In this document: positions 1-8,059 of the stretch, in pieces
Layout of the letters: every line of letters starts with the position of its first letter
Numbering within the stretch: the first letter of the stretch is position 1
Assembly (NCBI GenBank): GCA_039922495.1
Contig: JBDTEO010000029.1
Location: 124,001 to 188,000, forward strand
Reading direction: 5' to 3'
Origin: JALYYC01 sp039922495
GTDB taxonomy: Bacteria; Chloroflexota; Dormibacteria; CF-121
Length of the DNA stretch: 64,000 nt
Notes under the pieces: model-generated
The model's database searches: none
What the model saw: only the letters and a program-made list of their open reading frames with translations
Told to the model about the DNA's origin: nothing
Made by a program: the position numbers and the translations under genes

Positions 1-1
1 G

Positions 2-2194
2 CCCAAGCTCGAGGTGCCGTCGCGGCAGCAACGCGAGCTCGCCGGCATCGCCTGCCTGGTGCTGGCCGGGCTGATCGTGCTGGCCGTCGTCCTCCAGTCG
101 AGCGGCTCGGCGATGCACGTCCTGAACGGAGGCCTGGTGGCGCTATTCGGCTGGGGCGTCGTCTTCGTCGTGCTTGCGATCGCGGCGGCCGGCATCGAGA
201 TGCTGATGCCCTGGATCGAGACGATGACCTGGGGCCGTGGCCTTGGCCTCGGCCTGCTCGCGCTTGGCGCCCTGGGCCTGCTTGACGTCTCGGTCGGCCA
301 CAGCGGCGGCTCGGTCGGCCGGCTCGAAGGCGATGTGCTCAGCAGCCTGCTTGGGACCGCCGGCAGCATCCTGATCCTGGTCGCGATCTTGCTCGGATCC
401 CTCGTCCTCGCCTTTGACCTCTCCGTCCGGGACGCCGTCAGCGCCCTGCGCGAGCATTACCTGGAGGCCCGACCAGAGGAGAAGCCGATCGCCAAACCGA
501 AGCCGACGCCCGCCGAGGGCTGGCGTCCCCAGAACCAGGCGATGCGCACCGAGACGGAGGAGGCCGTCCTGGTCCCGATCAAGGGGGTGGCAGCTCCGCC
601 GGCGCCGGGCGTGCTTCCCGATCTGGATCTTCAGGGGGCAGCCGACGTCACCGAGGCGCCCGTCGCGAAGCGGAAGCGGCCGGGCCCGGCCGAGCCCGTG
701 CTCGGCGTCGTGCCCGATCCGGCAGTCGCTCCGGCAGCGCCCGGGGATGACGAACCGCATCACGCCTGGGTCAAGCCAGAACTGAGCCTCCTCGACACGG
801 TCGCCGTGCGCAAGGACCGGCTCCACGACGAGATCAAGGCCAACATCAAGTTGATCGAGCAGACCCTGGCCAGCTTCGATGTCCAGGCGACCGTGATCGG
901 CGTCAACTCCGGTCCCTCGGTCACCCAGTACGAGATCCAGCCGGGGGTTGGCGTGCCGGTTCGAAAGATCACGGCGCTCCAGAACGACCTGGCGCTTGCC
1001 CTGTCGGCCGCGATCCGCATCCAGGCGCCGATCCCGGGCAAGCCCGCGCTCGGCATCGAGGTGCCGAACAAGGCGACCAGCCTGGTGACGCTGCGGGAGA
1101 TCCTGCAAACACCGGCCTTCCAGAACGACAAGACGCTGCTCTCGCTGGCGATCGGCACCGACGTGTCCGGTAACTCGGTGGTTGGTGACCTGACCCGGAT
1201 GCCTCACCTGTTGATCGCCGGGGCGACCGGCTCGGGCAAGAGCGTCTGTATCAACGCCCTGCTGGCCGGCCTGATGTTCCAGGCGACCCCCGACGAGCTG
1301 AAGCTGATCCTGATCGACCCCAAGCGGGTCGAGTTCGCCATGTTCCAGGATTTGCCACACCTGCTGGTCCCGGTGGTGACCGAGTCGGAGCAGGCGACTT
1401 CCGCGCTTCGCTGGGCTGTGGCCGAGATGGAAAACCGCTACAAGCTGTTCGCCAGCCACACCGTGCGCAACATTGCCGACTTCAACGAGCGCGCGCCGGA
1501 GATGGGCCTCGACCGGCTGCCCTTCATCGTGCTGGTGATCGACGAGCTCGCCGACTTGATGATGGTCGCGGCCGGCGAGATCGAGGAGCTGATCTGCCGG
1601 GTCGCCCAGCTCGCCCGCGCTGTCGGCATCCACCTGATGGTTGCCACCCAGCGCCCCTCCGCCGACATTATCACCGGCCTGATCAAGGCCAACATCCCCT
1701 CGCGGATCGCCTTCGCGGTCAGCTCCAGCATCGATTCCCGGGTCATCCTCGACGAGACCGGCGCCGAGAAGCTGCTGGGCCGCGGCGACATGCTCTACCT
1801 GCCGGTTGAGGCGGGCAAAGCGACCCGCCTGCAGGGCGTCTTCGTCTCCGATCGCGAGATGAAGGCGCTGATCGACTTCTGGAAGGGCCAGGGGAAGCCG
1901 CAGTACCAGGAGGAAATCTTCAACGTCGAGGCGACCGTCTCCTGGGTCAAGGAAGGGATGAAGCGCGATCCGCTCTTTGGCAAGGGTGCGCATGTGGTCG
2001 CCACCGAGGGTCGGGCCTCAGTCTCGCTATTGCAACGCAAGCTGAATGTCGGCTACACGCGGGCCGCTCGGATCGTCGACCAGCTGGCGGAGCAGCGCGT
2101 GATCGGCCCCTACGAGGGGTCCAAATCCCGCGAGGTGCTGATGAACCTGCTCGAGGTCGACGAGCTGGTCAAGGATCTCGACGAAAGCAACTGA
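2..2194 (+). CDS. ftsK: FtsK/SpoIIIE-family DNA translocase, probably 5'-partial
   Basis: Septal DNA pump that moves chromosomal DNA through the closing division septum and, in the family, activates Xer recombination. The frame is open to the left window edge; the GTG at 14 is only the first visible start, so the N-terminus may lie outside. Numbering from that GTG, hydrophobic segments lie at about 11-28, 36-66, 75-94 and 109-136 (four membrane helices), followed by a Pro/Ala/Lys-rich linker to about 250. The motor has Walker A GATGSGKS at 403-410 and a Walker B ending in IDELADLMM (Asp510). The C-terminal winged-helix gamma domain, containing LLQRKLNVGYTRAARIVD, reads orienting DNA sites. 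Size and order of parts are normal. A Xer-type recombinase is encoded at 21.9 kb. Confidence 0.95.
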   Translation, partial: PKLEVPSRQQRELAGIACLVLAGLIVLAVVLQSSGSAMHVLNGGLVALFGWGVVFVVLAIAAAGIEMLMPWIETMTWGRGLGLGLLALGALGLLDVSVGHSGGSVGRLEGDVLSSLLGTAGSILILVAILLGSLVLAFDLSVRDAVSALREHYLEARPEEKPIAKPKPTPAEGWRPQNQAMRTETEEAVLVPIKGVAAPPAPGVLPDLDLQGAADVTEAPVAKRKRPGPAEPVLGVVPDPAVAPAAPGDDEPHHAWVKPELSLLDTVAVRKDRLHDEIKANIKLIEQTLASFDVQATVIGVNSGPSVTQYEIQPGVGVPVRKITALQNDLALALSAAIRIQAPIPGKPALGIEVPNKATSLVTLREILQTPAFQNDKTLLSLAIGTDVSGNSVVGDLTRMPHLLIAGATGSGKSVCINALLAGLMFQATPDELKLILIDPKRVEFAMFQDLPHLLVPVVTESEQATSALRWAVAEMENRYKLFASHTVRNIADFNERAPEMGLDRLPFIVLVIDELADLMMVAAGEIEELICRVAQLARAVGIHLMVATQRPSADIITGLIKANIPSRIAFAVSSSIDSRVILDETGAEKLLGRGDMLYLPVEAGKATRLQGVFVSDREMKALIDFWKGQGKPQYQEEIFNVEATVSWVKEGMKRDPLFGKGAHVVATEGRASVSLLQRKLNVGYTRAARIVDQLAEQRVIGPYEGSKSREVLMNLLEVDELVKDLDESN

Positions 2195-2206
2195 GGCCAA
2201 AAGTGC

Positions 2207-2221
2207 GACAGACAGCTGTCA
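2207..2221. repeat. 15-bp dyad-containing motif, copy 1
   Basis: The 15-mer GACAGACAGCTGTCA lies between ftsK and yajQ and recurs exactly at 40890-40904, upstream of the HNH gene. It contains the palindrome ACAGCTGT. Here it sits where a -35 element would be for the -10 hexamer at 2233. It could be a regulator site or a chance repeat; no regulator is identified. Confidence 0.4.
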
Positions 2222-2232
2222 AAGCGGCGGGG

Positions 2233-2238
2233 TAGCAT
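2233..2238 (+). promoter_or_regulatory. Putative leaderless -10 element of yajQ
   Basis: TAGCAT lies 6 nt before the GTG start at 2245, so transcription would begin at or beside the start codon. No Shine-Dalgarno-like sequence is visible. Same arrangement as before ymdB, miaB, acnA, the 2-oxoglutarate dehydrogenase gene and cysM in this window. Confidence 0.5.
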
Positions 2239-2244
2239 AGCTCC

Positions 2245-2736
2245 GTGGCTCAGGACTATTCGTTCGACGTCGTCTCCCAGTTCGACCGCCAGGAGCTGGT
2301 CAACGCGATCAACCAGGCCCAACGGGAGATCACGACCCGGTACGACTTCAAGGACACCGGGGCGAGCATCGAGCTGGGGGAGGACGAGATCACCCTCCAG
2401 GGCCCGAGCGACTTCAAGCTCAAAGCCATGATCGATGTGCTGCAGAGCAAGTTCGTCAAGCGCAATCTATCCCTGAAGATCCTCAAGCCGGGTCCGATCG
2501 AGCAAGCCGCCAAGGGCAACGTCCGCCAGAAGCTCGAGCTCCAGGAGGGGATCGACGATGAGCTGGCCCGGAGCCTGGTGAAGCAGATCAAGCAGATCTC
2601 GCCCAAGGTCCAGCCGCGCATCCAGGGCGACCTGATCCGGGTCTCTAGCCGGGAGAAGGACCTCCTGCAAACCGTGATCCAGGCGCTCAAGGCTGACGAC
2701 TCCCCGGTCCCCCTGCAATTCATCAACTACCGGTGA
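2245..2736 (+). CDS. yajQ: YajQ/UPF0234 family nucleotide-binding protein
   Basis: 163-aa protein of the YajQ family, a small two-domain alpha/beta fold. Family members have been reported to bind nucleotides, including cyclic di-GMP in some proteobacteria; the role in this organism is unknown. It is recognised by the N-terminal YSFDVVSQFDRQELVNAI block, TRYDFKDTG at residues 31-39, and the short QFINYR end. Length is normal. The GTG at 2245 is chosen because it gives the family's N-terminus and lies 6 nt after a TAGCAT hexamer; there is no ribosome binding site. It follows ftsK by 50 nt and precedes pncC by 3 nt, so it probably shares a transcript with pncC. Confidence 0.9.
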   Translation: MAQDYSFDVVSQFDRQELVNAINQAQREITTRYDFKDTGASIELGEDEITLQGPSDFKLKAMIDVLQSKFVKRNLSLKILKPGPIEQAAKGNVRQKLELQEGIDDELARSLVKQIKQISPKVQPRIQGDLIRVSSREKDLLQTVIQALKADDSPVPLQFINYR

Positions 2737-2739
2737 TCG

Positions 2740-3234
2740 ATGCGGCCGACCGGACCGATCATCGACCTGGCGACGCAGGTCGGGGAGACGCTACGCCGCC
2801 GGCAGCGATCGCTGGCCGTCGCGGAGTCCTGCACCGGCGGGATGCTCGGCGCGGCGATCACGGAGGTGCCGGGCAGCTCGGCCTACTTTCTCGGTGGGGT
2901 GATCAGCTATGCCGATCAGGTCAAGATGGAGCAGCTCAAGGTGCCGGCCGAGACGCTCGCGACCTACGGAGCGGTCAGCCAGGAAACGGCCTGCGCGATG
3001 GCGAGCGAGGTCCGAATGCTGATGCGCGCCGACCTGGCTGTCTCGATCACCGGCGTGGCGGGCCCGAATGCGGAAGGCAGCAAACCCGTCGGACTCACGT
3101 TCATCGGCATCGCGACGGCCGAGGGAACGCATGCAACTCGATATCAATGGTCGGGCGACCGCTGGGAGAACCGGCGCGACTCGACCATCGCGGCGTTGAC
3201 GCTTCTGGCCCAGACTCTCGAGGTTATGCGTTGA
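2740..3234 (+). CDS. pncC: CinA C-terminal domain protein / nicotinamide-nucleotide amidohydrolase
   Basis: 164-aa stand-alone CinA C-terminal domain. In characterised members this deamidates nicotinamide mononucleotide to nicotinate mononucleotide, recycling NAD breakdown products in the cytoplasm. Diagnostic stretches are AVAESCTGGMLGAAI near residue 30, GAVSQETACAMA, and ITGVAGPNAEGSKPVG near residue 110. The N-terminal molybdopterin-binding half of long CinA proteins is absent, which is common. The ATG at 2740 comes 3 nt after the yajQ stop. Its stop codon lies inside the -35 box of the recA promoter. CinA next to recA is a recurrent arrangement in Firmicutes and other bacteria. Confidence 0.9.
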   Translation: MRPTGPIIDLATQVGETLRRRQRSLAVAESCTGGMLGAAITEVPGSSAYFLGGVISYADQVKMEQLKVPAETLATYGAVSQETACAMASEVRMLMRADLAVSITGVAGPNAEGSKPVGLTFIGIATAEGTHATRYQWSGDRWENRRDSTIAALTLLAQTLEVMR

Positions 3235-3259
3235 CAGTTACACAAAATTGTAGTACAGT
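3231..3259 (+). promoter_or_regulatory. recA promoter, near-consensus sigma70 type
   Basis: TTGACA (3231-3236), a 17-bp spacer and TACAGT (3254-3259). Transcription would start near 3266, leaving a leader of about 37 nt with an AAGGGG ribosome site before the ATG at 3303. No CGAAC-N4-GTTCG LexA box of the type found beside lexA is visible here; a weak TACA-N6-TGTA dyad lies in the spacer. Confidence 0.75.
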
Positions 3260-3302
3260 GGGCGGGACGGGCCAGGCCGGCCACGAGCAAGGGGAACAGT
3301 AA

Positions 3303-4325
3303 ATGTCAGAGAAAGACAAGGCACTGACCGCGGCGCTCAGCCAGATTGAGCGCTCCTACGGCAAGGGCGCCATCATGAAGCTGAACGACGCGGCGGCCCA
3401 GCGCAACGTCGACGCGATTCCGACCGGGGCAATGACCCTCGACCTGGCGCTCGGCGTCGGCGGGATCCCGCGGGGCCGCGTGGTCGAGATTTACGGCCCG
3501 GAATCGTCGGGCAAGACAACGCTGGCGTTGCATGTCATCGCGCAATCGCAAAAGCAGGGTGGGACAGCCGCCTTCATCGACGCCGAGCACGCCCTCGACC
3601 CGGTCTACGCCTCCCACATCGGGGTCAAGACGGAGGACCTGCTGATCTCGCAGCCGGACACCGGCGAGCAGGCGCTCGAGATCGTCGACGTGCTGGTCCG
3701 CTCCGGCGCGATCGACGTCATCGTGGTCGACTCGGTGGCGGCGCTGGTGCCGAAGGCGGAGATCGATGGCGAGATGGGGGACAGCCATGTCGCGCTGCAG
3801 GCCAGGCTGATGTCGCAGGCCCTGCGCAAGCTGACCGGCGCTATCTCCAAGTCGAGCACCTCGGTGATCTTCATCAACCAGCTGCGCGAGAAGGTCGGGA
3901 TCATGTTCGGGAACCCCGAGGTCACGACCGGTGGTCGCGCGCTCAAGTTCTACGCCTCGATCCGGCTGGATATCCGCAAGGTGGACTCGATCAAGAGCGG
4001 CCTCGACGTCACCGGCAACCGGGTGAAGGTCAAGGTGGTCAAGAACAAGGTGGCGCCGCCCTTCAAGTCGGCCGAGTTCGACATCCTCTACAACGAGGGC
4101 ATCTCCTACTGGGGCAGTGTGCTGGATGCCGGCGTGGACGCCGCCCTGGTGGAAAAGAGCGGCTCCTGGTTCTCCTCGAATGGGCAACGCCTCGGCCAGG
4201 GCCGCGAGCAGACCGTCGGGTTCCTCAAGGCGAATCCGAAGCTCGGTGAGGACCTGATCGCGCGGCTGAAAGAAAAAGCCGTCGAGAAGAGCGAGAAGCT
4301 CGAGAAGACGCTGCAGCCGGCGTGA
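3303..4325 (+). CDS. recA: RecA recombinase
   Basis: 340-aa RecA, the ATP-dependent strand-exchange protein of homologous recombination and the co-protease that triggers LexA self-cleavage. Walker A is GPESSGKT at residues 65-72. IVVDSVAALVPKAEIDGE and VIFINQLREKVGIMFGNPE are the Walker B and L1/L2-region signatures. Length and lack of insertions (no intein) are normal. The ATG at 3303 has an AAGGGG ribosome binding site, and a strong promoter lies at 3231-3259. The last codons overlap the start of recX (GTGA), so the two are translated together. Confidence 0.98.
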   Translation: MSEKDKALTAALSQIERSYGKGAIMKLNDAAAQRNVDAIPTGAMTLDLALGVGGIPRGRVVEIYGPESSGKTTLALHVIAQSQKQGGTAAFIDAEHALDPVYASHIGVKTEDLLISQPDTGEQALEIVDVLVRSGAIDVIVVDSVAALVPKAEIDGEMGDSHVALQARLMSQALRKLTGAISKSSTSVIFINQLREKVGIMFGNPEVTTGGRALKFYASIRLDIRKVDSIKSGLDVTGNRVKVKVVKNKVAPPFKSAEFDILYNEGISYWGSVLDAGVDAALVEKSGSWFSSNGQRLGQGREQTVGFLKANPKLGEDLIARLKEKAVEKSEKLEKTLQPA

Positions 4326-4858
4326 AGCGCCGGGCGGGGGCCCCAGCGGCTCCCGCAAATCCGGAAAGTCCTGAGGCGGCCTATGCGGCCGCGATCAAGA
4401 AGCTGGCTCGCCAGCCGCAGTCGCGCGCCACGCTCAGCCAGAAGCTGGAGCATCAGGGCTACACCGCCGTGGCGGTCAGCGCGGCGCTGGACCGCGTTCA
4501 AGCCGATGGCTACCTTGATGATCGCGAGTACGCCGCCTCCCTCGTTCGGCGGCGGTCCGGCAGTCGAGGCTACGGCCTGATCGCCCAGGAGTTGCGTGCC
4601 CGGGGGATCCAGGATGGCGACGCCGCCCCCGCCCTCGACTCCGTCGACCGGGACGCGCAGGGCGAGCAGGCGCTGCGGCTGGCCCGGACGATGCTCGATC
4701 AACGGCCGCCCGCGGACGCCCAGGAGCTCCGGGCGAAGATCGGCCCCCGCCTCAGGCGGCGCGGTTTCGACAGCGGCCTCATCTACCGCGTTTGCCGGCA
4801 GTTGGCCGAGGAATGGCAGGCCGGTGGGCGGTTTGACAGCCCTCGTGAACGCGACTAA
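4322..4858 (+). CDS. recX: RecX regulatory protein
   Basis: 178-aa RecX, a modulator that binds RecA filaments and restrains recombination and SOS signalling. Recognised by the three-helix repeats typical of RecX: RATLSQKLEHQGYTAVAV, DGYLDDREYAASLVRRR with the following basic stretch, and a third repeat near the C-terminus (LRRRGFDSGLIYRVCRQL). The GTG start overlaps the recA stop in a GTGA tetranucleotide, the usual recA-recX coupling. The N-terminal 20 residues are Pro/Ala-rich and not conserved in the family. Expression should follow the recA promoter. Confidence 0.93.
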   Translation: MKRRAGAPAAPANPESPEAAYAAAIKKLARQPQSRATLSQKLEHQGYTAVAVSAALDRVQADGYLDDREYAASLVRRRSGSRGYGLIAQELRARGIQDGDAAPALDSVDRDAQGEQALRLARTMLDQRPPADAQELRAKIGPRLRRRGFDSGLIYRVCRQLAEEWQAGGRFDSPRERD

Positions 4859-4897
4859 TATGGTCAAGATTTTGTCGCCTTGTAACGACTAGTCCCG

Positions 4898-4913
4898 CCG
4901 CGCTCACGCGCGG
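4898..4913 (+). other. GC hairpin in the leader of rny
   Basis: Stem CCGCGC / GCGCGG with a TCAC loop, between recX and rny. No U-tract follows, so it is not a typical intrinsic terminator. It may be a leader structure of the rny mRNA or an attenuating hairpin after recX. Confidence 0.35.
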
Positions 4914-4954
4914 TGCGAAGAACCTTCACAAGTCCATAGAGCGAGGTGTAATCA

Positions 4955-6487
4955 ATGCCCAACGTATTACTCCTGCTCATCGGGCTCGTTGTGGGTGCGG
5001 TCGCGGGTGCCGTCATCGCCTACTTCTGGGTCGGGAACGCCAATCAGCAGCGTTTCGCCGCTTCCACCGTGGAGCGCGACAAGCTGAAGGCCGACACCGA
5101 CACCCAGGTCAAGGAGATGATCCTCGAAGCGAAAGAGGAAGCCCACCGCATTCGGATGAGCCTCGAGCAGGAAGTCCGCGACGCCCGTGCGGAGATTCAA
5201 CGATCGGAACGACGCGTCCAACAGAAGGAAGAATCGATCGACCGCAAGCTCGAAGACCTCGAGCGCAAAGACCAGGCCGTCACCGCGAAAGAGCTGGAGG
5301 TCGGCCGTTCCAGGGAGCGCGTGAACGACGCCCTTGCCGAGCAAGTCAAAGAACTCGAGCGCATCTCCGGGATGACCCGGGCCGAAGCCAAGGCCAGCAT
5401 CTTGAGCAACCTCGAAAAGGAGCTCAACCAGGAGATCGCCGAGAAGATCCGGGAGAGCGAGGCCGTCGTTAAGGAGGAGAGCGAGAAGCGCGCGCGAAAC
5501 ATCCTGGTAACCGCGATGCAGCGCATCGCCGCCGACCAGACGGCTGAAACCTCGGTTTCGGTCGTCGCCATCCCCAGCGACGAGATGAAGGGGCGAATCA
5601 TCGGTCGCGAGGGACGCAATATCCGGGCGCTCGAGCATGCGACCGGTGTGGACCTGATCATCGACGATACCCCTGAAGCCGTCATCTTGAGCGGCTTCGA
5701 TCCCGTGCGCCGGGAGGTTGCGCGTACCGCCTTGAACCATCTGCTGGTGGATGGCCGGATTCACCCGGCACGCATCGAAGAGATGGTCACCAAAGCCCGC
5801 AACGACGTCCAGAACCGCATCCGCGAAGAGGGCGAGCAGGCCATGTTCGAGACCGGCGTGACCGGCCTGCATCCGGAGCTGATCAAGTTGCTCGGTACCC
5901 TGGCCTTTCGGACCAGCTACGGCCAGAACGTCCTGACCCACAGCAAAGAGGTGTCCTTCCTCTGCGCGATGGCCGCCGCCGAAATCGGTGGCGACGTTTC
6001 ACTCGCCCGGGAGGCCGGCCTCCTCCACGACATCGGGAAGGCCGTCGACCACGAGGTCGAGGGATCCCACGCCATCATCGGCGGGGAACTGCTCAAGCGA
6101 CTGGGGAGGCCGGAGGCGCTGGTCAACGCCGTGGCCGCCCATCACATGGATATCGAGCCGACGTCGCTCGAAGCCATCCTGACGGTGGCCTGCGACGCGG
6201 TCTCGGCCGCTCGGCCGGGCGCCCGCCGCGAAACCCTGACGACCTACATCAAGCGTCTCGAAAAGCTGGAAGCGATCGCCAACGACTTCGACGGCGTGGA
6301 GAAATCCTTCGCCATCCAGGCCGGACGCGAGATCCGGATCATCGTCAAGCCGGAACAGATCGACGACAACCGGGCCCAGATCCTGGCCCGCGACATCGCC
6401 AAGCGCATCGAAAGCGAACTGCAGTATCCCGGTCAGATCAAGGTGACCCTGATCCGCGAGACCCGCATCATCGAATTCGCGAAATAG
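4955..6487 (+). CDS. rny: Ribonuclease Y
   Basis: 510-aa RNase Y (YmdA), the membrane-anchored endoribonuclease that initiates mRNA decay. The architecture is complete: an N-terminal membrane helix (about residues 3-26), a long charged coiled coil (about 30-200), a KH RNA-binding domain with GRIIGREGRNIRALE (about 208-225), and an HD domain with LLHDIGKAVDHE, where His358-Asp359 are the metal ligands. A GAGGTG ribosome site precedes the ATG at 4955. An intrinsic terminator follows at 6497. Neighbour ymdB lies one gene away, as in Bacillus, where rny and ymdB are adjacent. Confidence 0.96.
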   Translation: MPNVLLLLIGLVVGAVAGAVIAYFWVGNANQQRFAASTVERDKLKADTDTQVKEMILEAKEEAHRIRMSLEQEVRDARAEIQRSERRVQQKEESIDRKLEDLERKDQAVTAKELEVGRSRERVNDALAEQVKELERISGMTRAEAKASILSNLEKELNQEIAEKIRESEAVVKEESEKRARNILVTAMQRIAADQTAETSVSVVAIPSDEMKGRIIGREGRNIRALEHATGVDLIIDDTPEAVILSGFDPVRREVARTALNHLLVDGRIHPARIEEMVTKARNDVQNRIREEGEQAMFETGVTGLHPELIKLLGTLAFRTSYGQNVLTHSKEVSFLCAMAAAEIGGDVSLAREAGLLHDIGKAVDHEVEGSHAIIGGELLKRLGRPEALVNAVAAHHMDIEPTSLEAILTVACDAVSAARPGARRETLTTYIKRLEKLEAIANDFDGVEKSFAIQAGREIRIIVKPEQIDDNRAQILARDIAKRIESELQYPGQIKVTLIRETRIIEFAK

Positions 6488-6496
6488 TCTGTAGGA

Positions 6497-6528
6497 GAGG
6501 CGACCCCCCTGGGGCCGCCTCTTTGTTT
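6497..6528 (+). terminator. Intrinsic terminator of rny
   Basis: 11-nt arms (6497-6507 and 6511-6521) around a CCT loop, with one A-C mismatch, followed by TTTGTTT. It lies 10 nt after the rny stop. The uracil-DNA glycosylase gene converges from the other side, but no T-run serves that strand. Confidence 0.85.
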
Positions 6529-6538
6529 ACTGGGGCAA

Positions 6539-7183
6539 CTAGCCAAGCGCGGTCGAGCTGATGAGATCCCGCATTCCCTGGCGAAAGGCGGTGGCGCCGG
6601 ATTGGGCCGGGTGACGGACGTAATGAGCCCCGCGCCCTTCCAGTATCGTTTCGGCGATCCGGCCGACTGCGACAATCTTCTGAGGCTCGGTGGCCGCGAT
6701 CAGCCGCTCGAGTAGGGTGAGGCCTTGCTCGATTTCCGGACGGGTCGGGCGCCGGTTGGACAGCGGTTTACCCGGCAGATACGGATGGCCAGGGACCGTG
6801 TTCCAGAGGATGACCCGGCGCTCGATCCCAAGCTCCTCGAGCAGGCCGTGCACGATGGTGCCGGACGGCTCGCTCCAACCGTTGGCGCGGTTCAGGCTGG
6901 TGCGCCGGTAGGGGAGACCCCAGCGGGCCAGGTCCTGTTCGCTGGTGAAGGCGATCCCGGACCAGCGCATCCCCTGGTAGCCGGCGGCCTCGCCGACCGC
7001 CAGGATGTCGGCGTGCTGCCGCTCATGCAGGTAGTGGCGAAGGTTCGCCAGGCGAATGGCGGGGGCATCCGGCACGTCGTCCGAACCTGACTCGTTGAAG
7101 GGATTGAAGGTCGTGCCAATCCGCGCCGCGGCAAGCTCGGCGAGCAGGGCATCGATCGCGGTGGCCTTGTTAGGATGCGGCAG
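6539..7183 (-). CDS. Uracil-DNA glycosylase superfamily protein
   Basis: Putative base-excision repair glycosylase. Visible superfamily motifs are ILAVGEAAGYQGMRWSG (motif 1 region, GEAxG) and HPAQSGATAF (motif 2, HPxxS), with ILWNTVPGHPY between them. No Fe-S cysteine cluster is evident, so it is not the classic family 4 type. The first conventional start is GTG at 7075 (178 aa). Upstream in the same frame the sequence still reads like a natural N-terminus (ELAAARIGTTFNPFNES), back to a stop at 7187-7189 with no ATG, GTG or TTG. CTG at 7183 is therefore the likely start (214 codons), though CTG near 7144 is possible. It overlaps the first base of divergent ymdB. Exact substrate unknown. Confidence 0.75.
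   Translation of the reverse strand: MPHPNKATAIDALLAELAAARIGTTFNPFNESGSDDVPDAPAIRLANLRHYLHERQHADILAVGEAAGYQGMRWSGIAFTSEQDLARWGLPYRRTSLNRANGWSEPSGTIVHGLLEELGIERRVILWNTVPGHPYLPGKPLSNRRPTRPEIEQGLTLLERLIAATEPQKIVAVGRIAETILEGRGAHYVRHPAQSGATAFRQGMRDLISSTALG
7171..7176 (+). promoter_or_regulatory. Putative leaderless -10 element of ymdB
   Basis: TAGGAT ends 6 nt before the GTG start at 7183, with no ribosome binding site. It lies inside the extended N-terminal coding region of the opposite-strand glycosylase gene. Confidence 0.5.
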
Positions 7184-7974
7184 TGCTCATCACCGTGCTG
7201 GCGATCGGCGACATTATCGGGAAGCCCGGTCGCGAGGCGATCTCGCGCCTCCTGCCCGCGTTACGCCGGGAGTACGCCATCGACCTGGTGGTGGCGAACG
7301 GGGAGAACTCCGCCGGCGGCTTCGGCCTGACCCCGAAAATCGCCGACGACCTCTTTGGCCTCGGTATCGACGTGCTCACCAGTGGCAACCATATCTGGGA
7401 CCAGAAAGAGATGATGACCGGCTTCGAGGATCACCGGCCCATCCTGCGCCCGCACAACTATCCGGCTGGGGCACCGGGGCGTGGCTGGTTCTGCTACGAC
7501 CTCGGCGAAAAGGGGACCGTCCTGGTCGGCAACGTCCAGGGCCAGCTCTTCATGCCGCCGATCGACTCCGCCTTTGCGGCCGCCGACGAGATCCTCCGGC
7601 AGGGAACCGGCACGCCGGTCCGCCTGGTCGATATCCACGCCGAGGCAACCTCGGAAAAGATCGCCCTGGGCTGGTATCTCGACGGTCGCGCCAGCTTCGT
7701 GTTCGGGACCCACACGCATGTTCCCACCGCCGACGCGCGGCTGTTTCCGGGCGGGACCGCCTTCGTGGCGGATCTGGGCATGGTGGGCCCCCGCGATTCG
7801 GTCATCGGGATGGACAAAGAGGCGAGTCTGGCCCGCTTCCTGACCGGGATTCCGGCTCGATTCAAGGTCGCGGAGGGCCCCGTGCAATTCAATTCGGTCC
7901 TGGCCCGGATCGACCAGGCCTCGGGCAAGGCGACCTCGGTCGAACGGGTCGACCGGGAGGTCTCGATCGCTTAG
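7183..7974 (+). CDS. ymdB: YmdB-type metallophosphoesterase
   Basis: 263-aa metallophosphoesterase of the YmdB family (TIGR00282), binuclear metal enzymes that hydrolyse 2',3'-cyclic nucleotides in vitro and influence gene expression and biofilm decisions in Bacillus. Metal-binding blocks are all present: GDIIGKPGR (residues about 9-17), ANGENSAGGFGLT, SGNHIWDQKE, DIHAEATSEK and GTHTHVPTAD. Length is normal. The GTG at 7183 gives the expected MLITVLAIGDIIG start and lies 6 nt after a TAGGAT hexamer. rny, ymdB and spoVS stand in the same order as in Bacillus, apart from the intervening reverse-strand glycosylase. Confidence 0.92.
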   Translation: MLITVLAIGDIIGKPGREAISRLLPALRREYAIDLVVANGENSAGGFGLTPKIADDLFGLGIDVLTSGNHIWDQKEMMTGFEDHRPILRPHNYPAGAPGRGWFCYDLGEKGTVLVGNVQGQLFMPPIDSAFAAADEILRQGTGTPVRLVDIHAEATSEKIALGWYLDGRASFVFGTHTHVPTADARLFPGGTAFVADLGMVGPRDSVIGMDKEASLARFLTGIPARFKVAEGPVQFNSVLARIDQASGKATSVERVDREVSIA

Positions 7975-8059
7975 TCCCTTGACGCACGGTGACCTTCGGG
8001 TTAAGGTGTCGGGGCGGGGGAGGCCGACCAGACGTTCGGGGACCGCCCGGTAGAATCAG

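Noticed and set aside
143..1993. 616-codon minus-strand open frame opposite ftsK
   Set aside because: His/Gln/Asp/Leu-rich composition typical of a reverse-strand shadow of a GC-rich gene; no motif.
2733..3302. Plus-strand frame overlapping pncC and the recA promoter
   Set aside because: Out-of-frame shadow of pncC; the pncC frame has all family motifs.
4898..4913. Terminator of recA-recX
   Set aside because: The hairpin lacks a U-tract; kept only as a possible leader structure.
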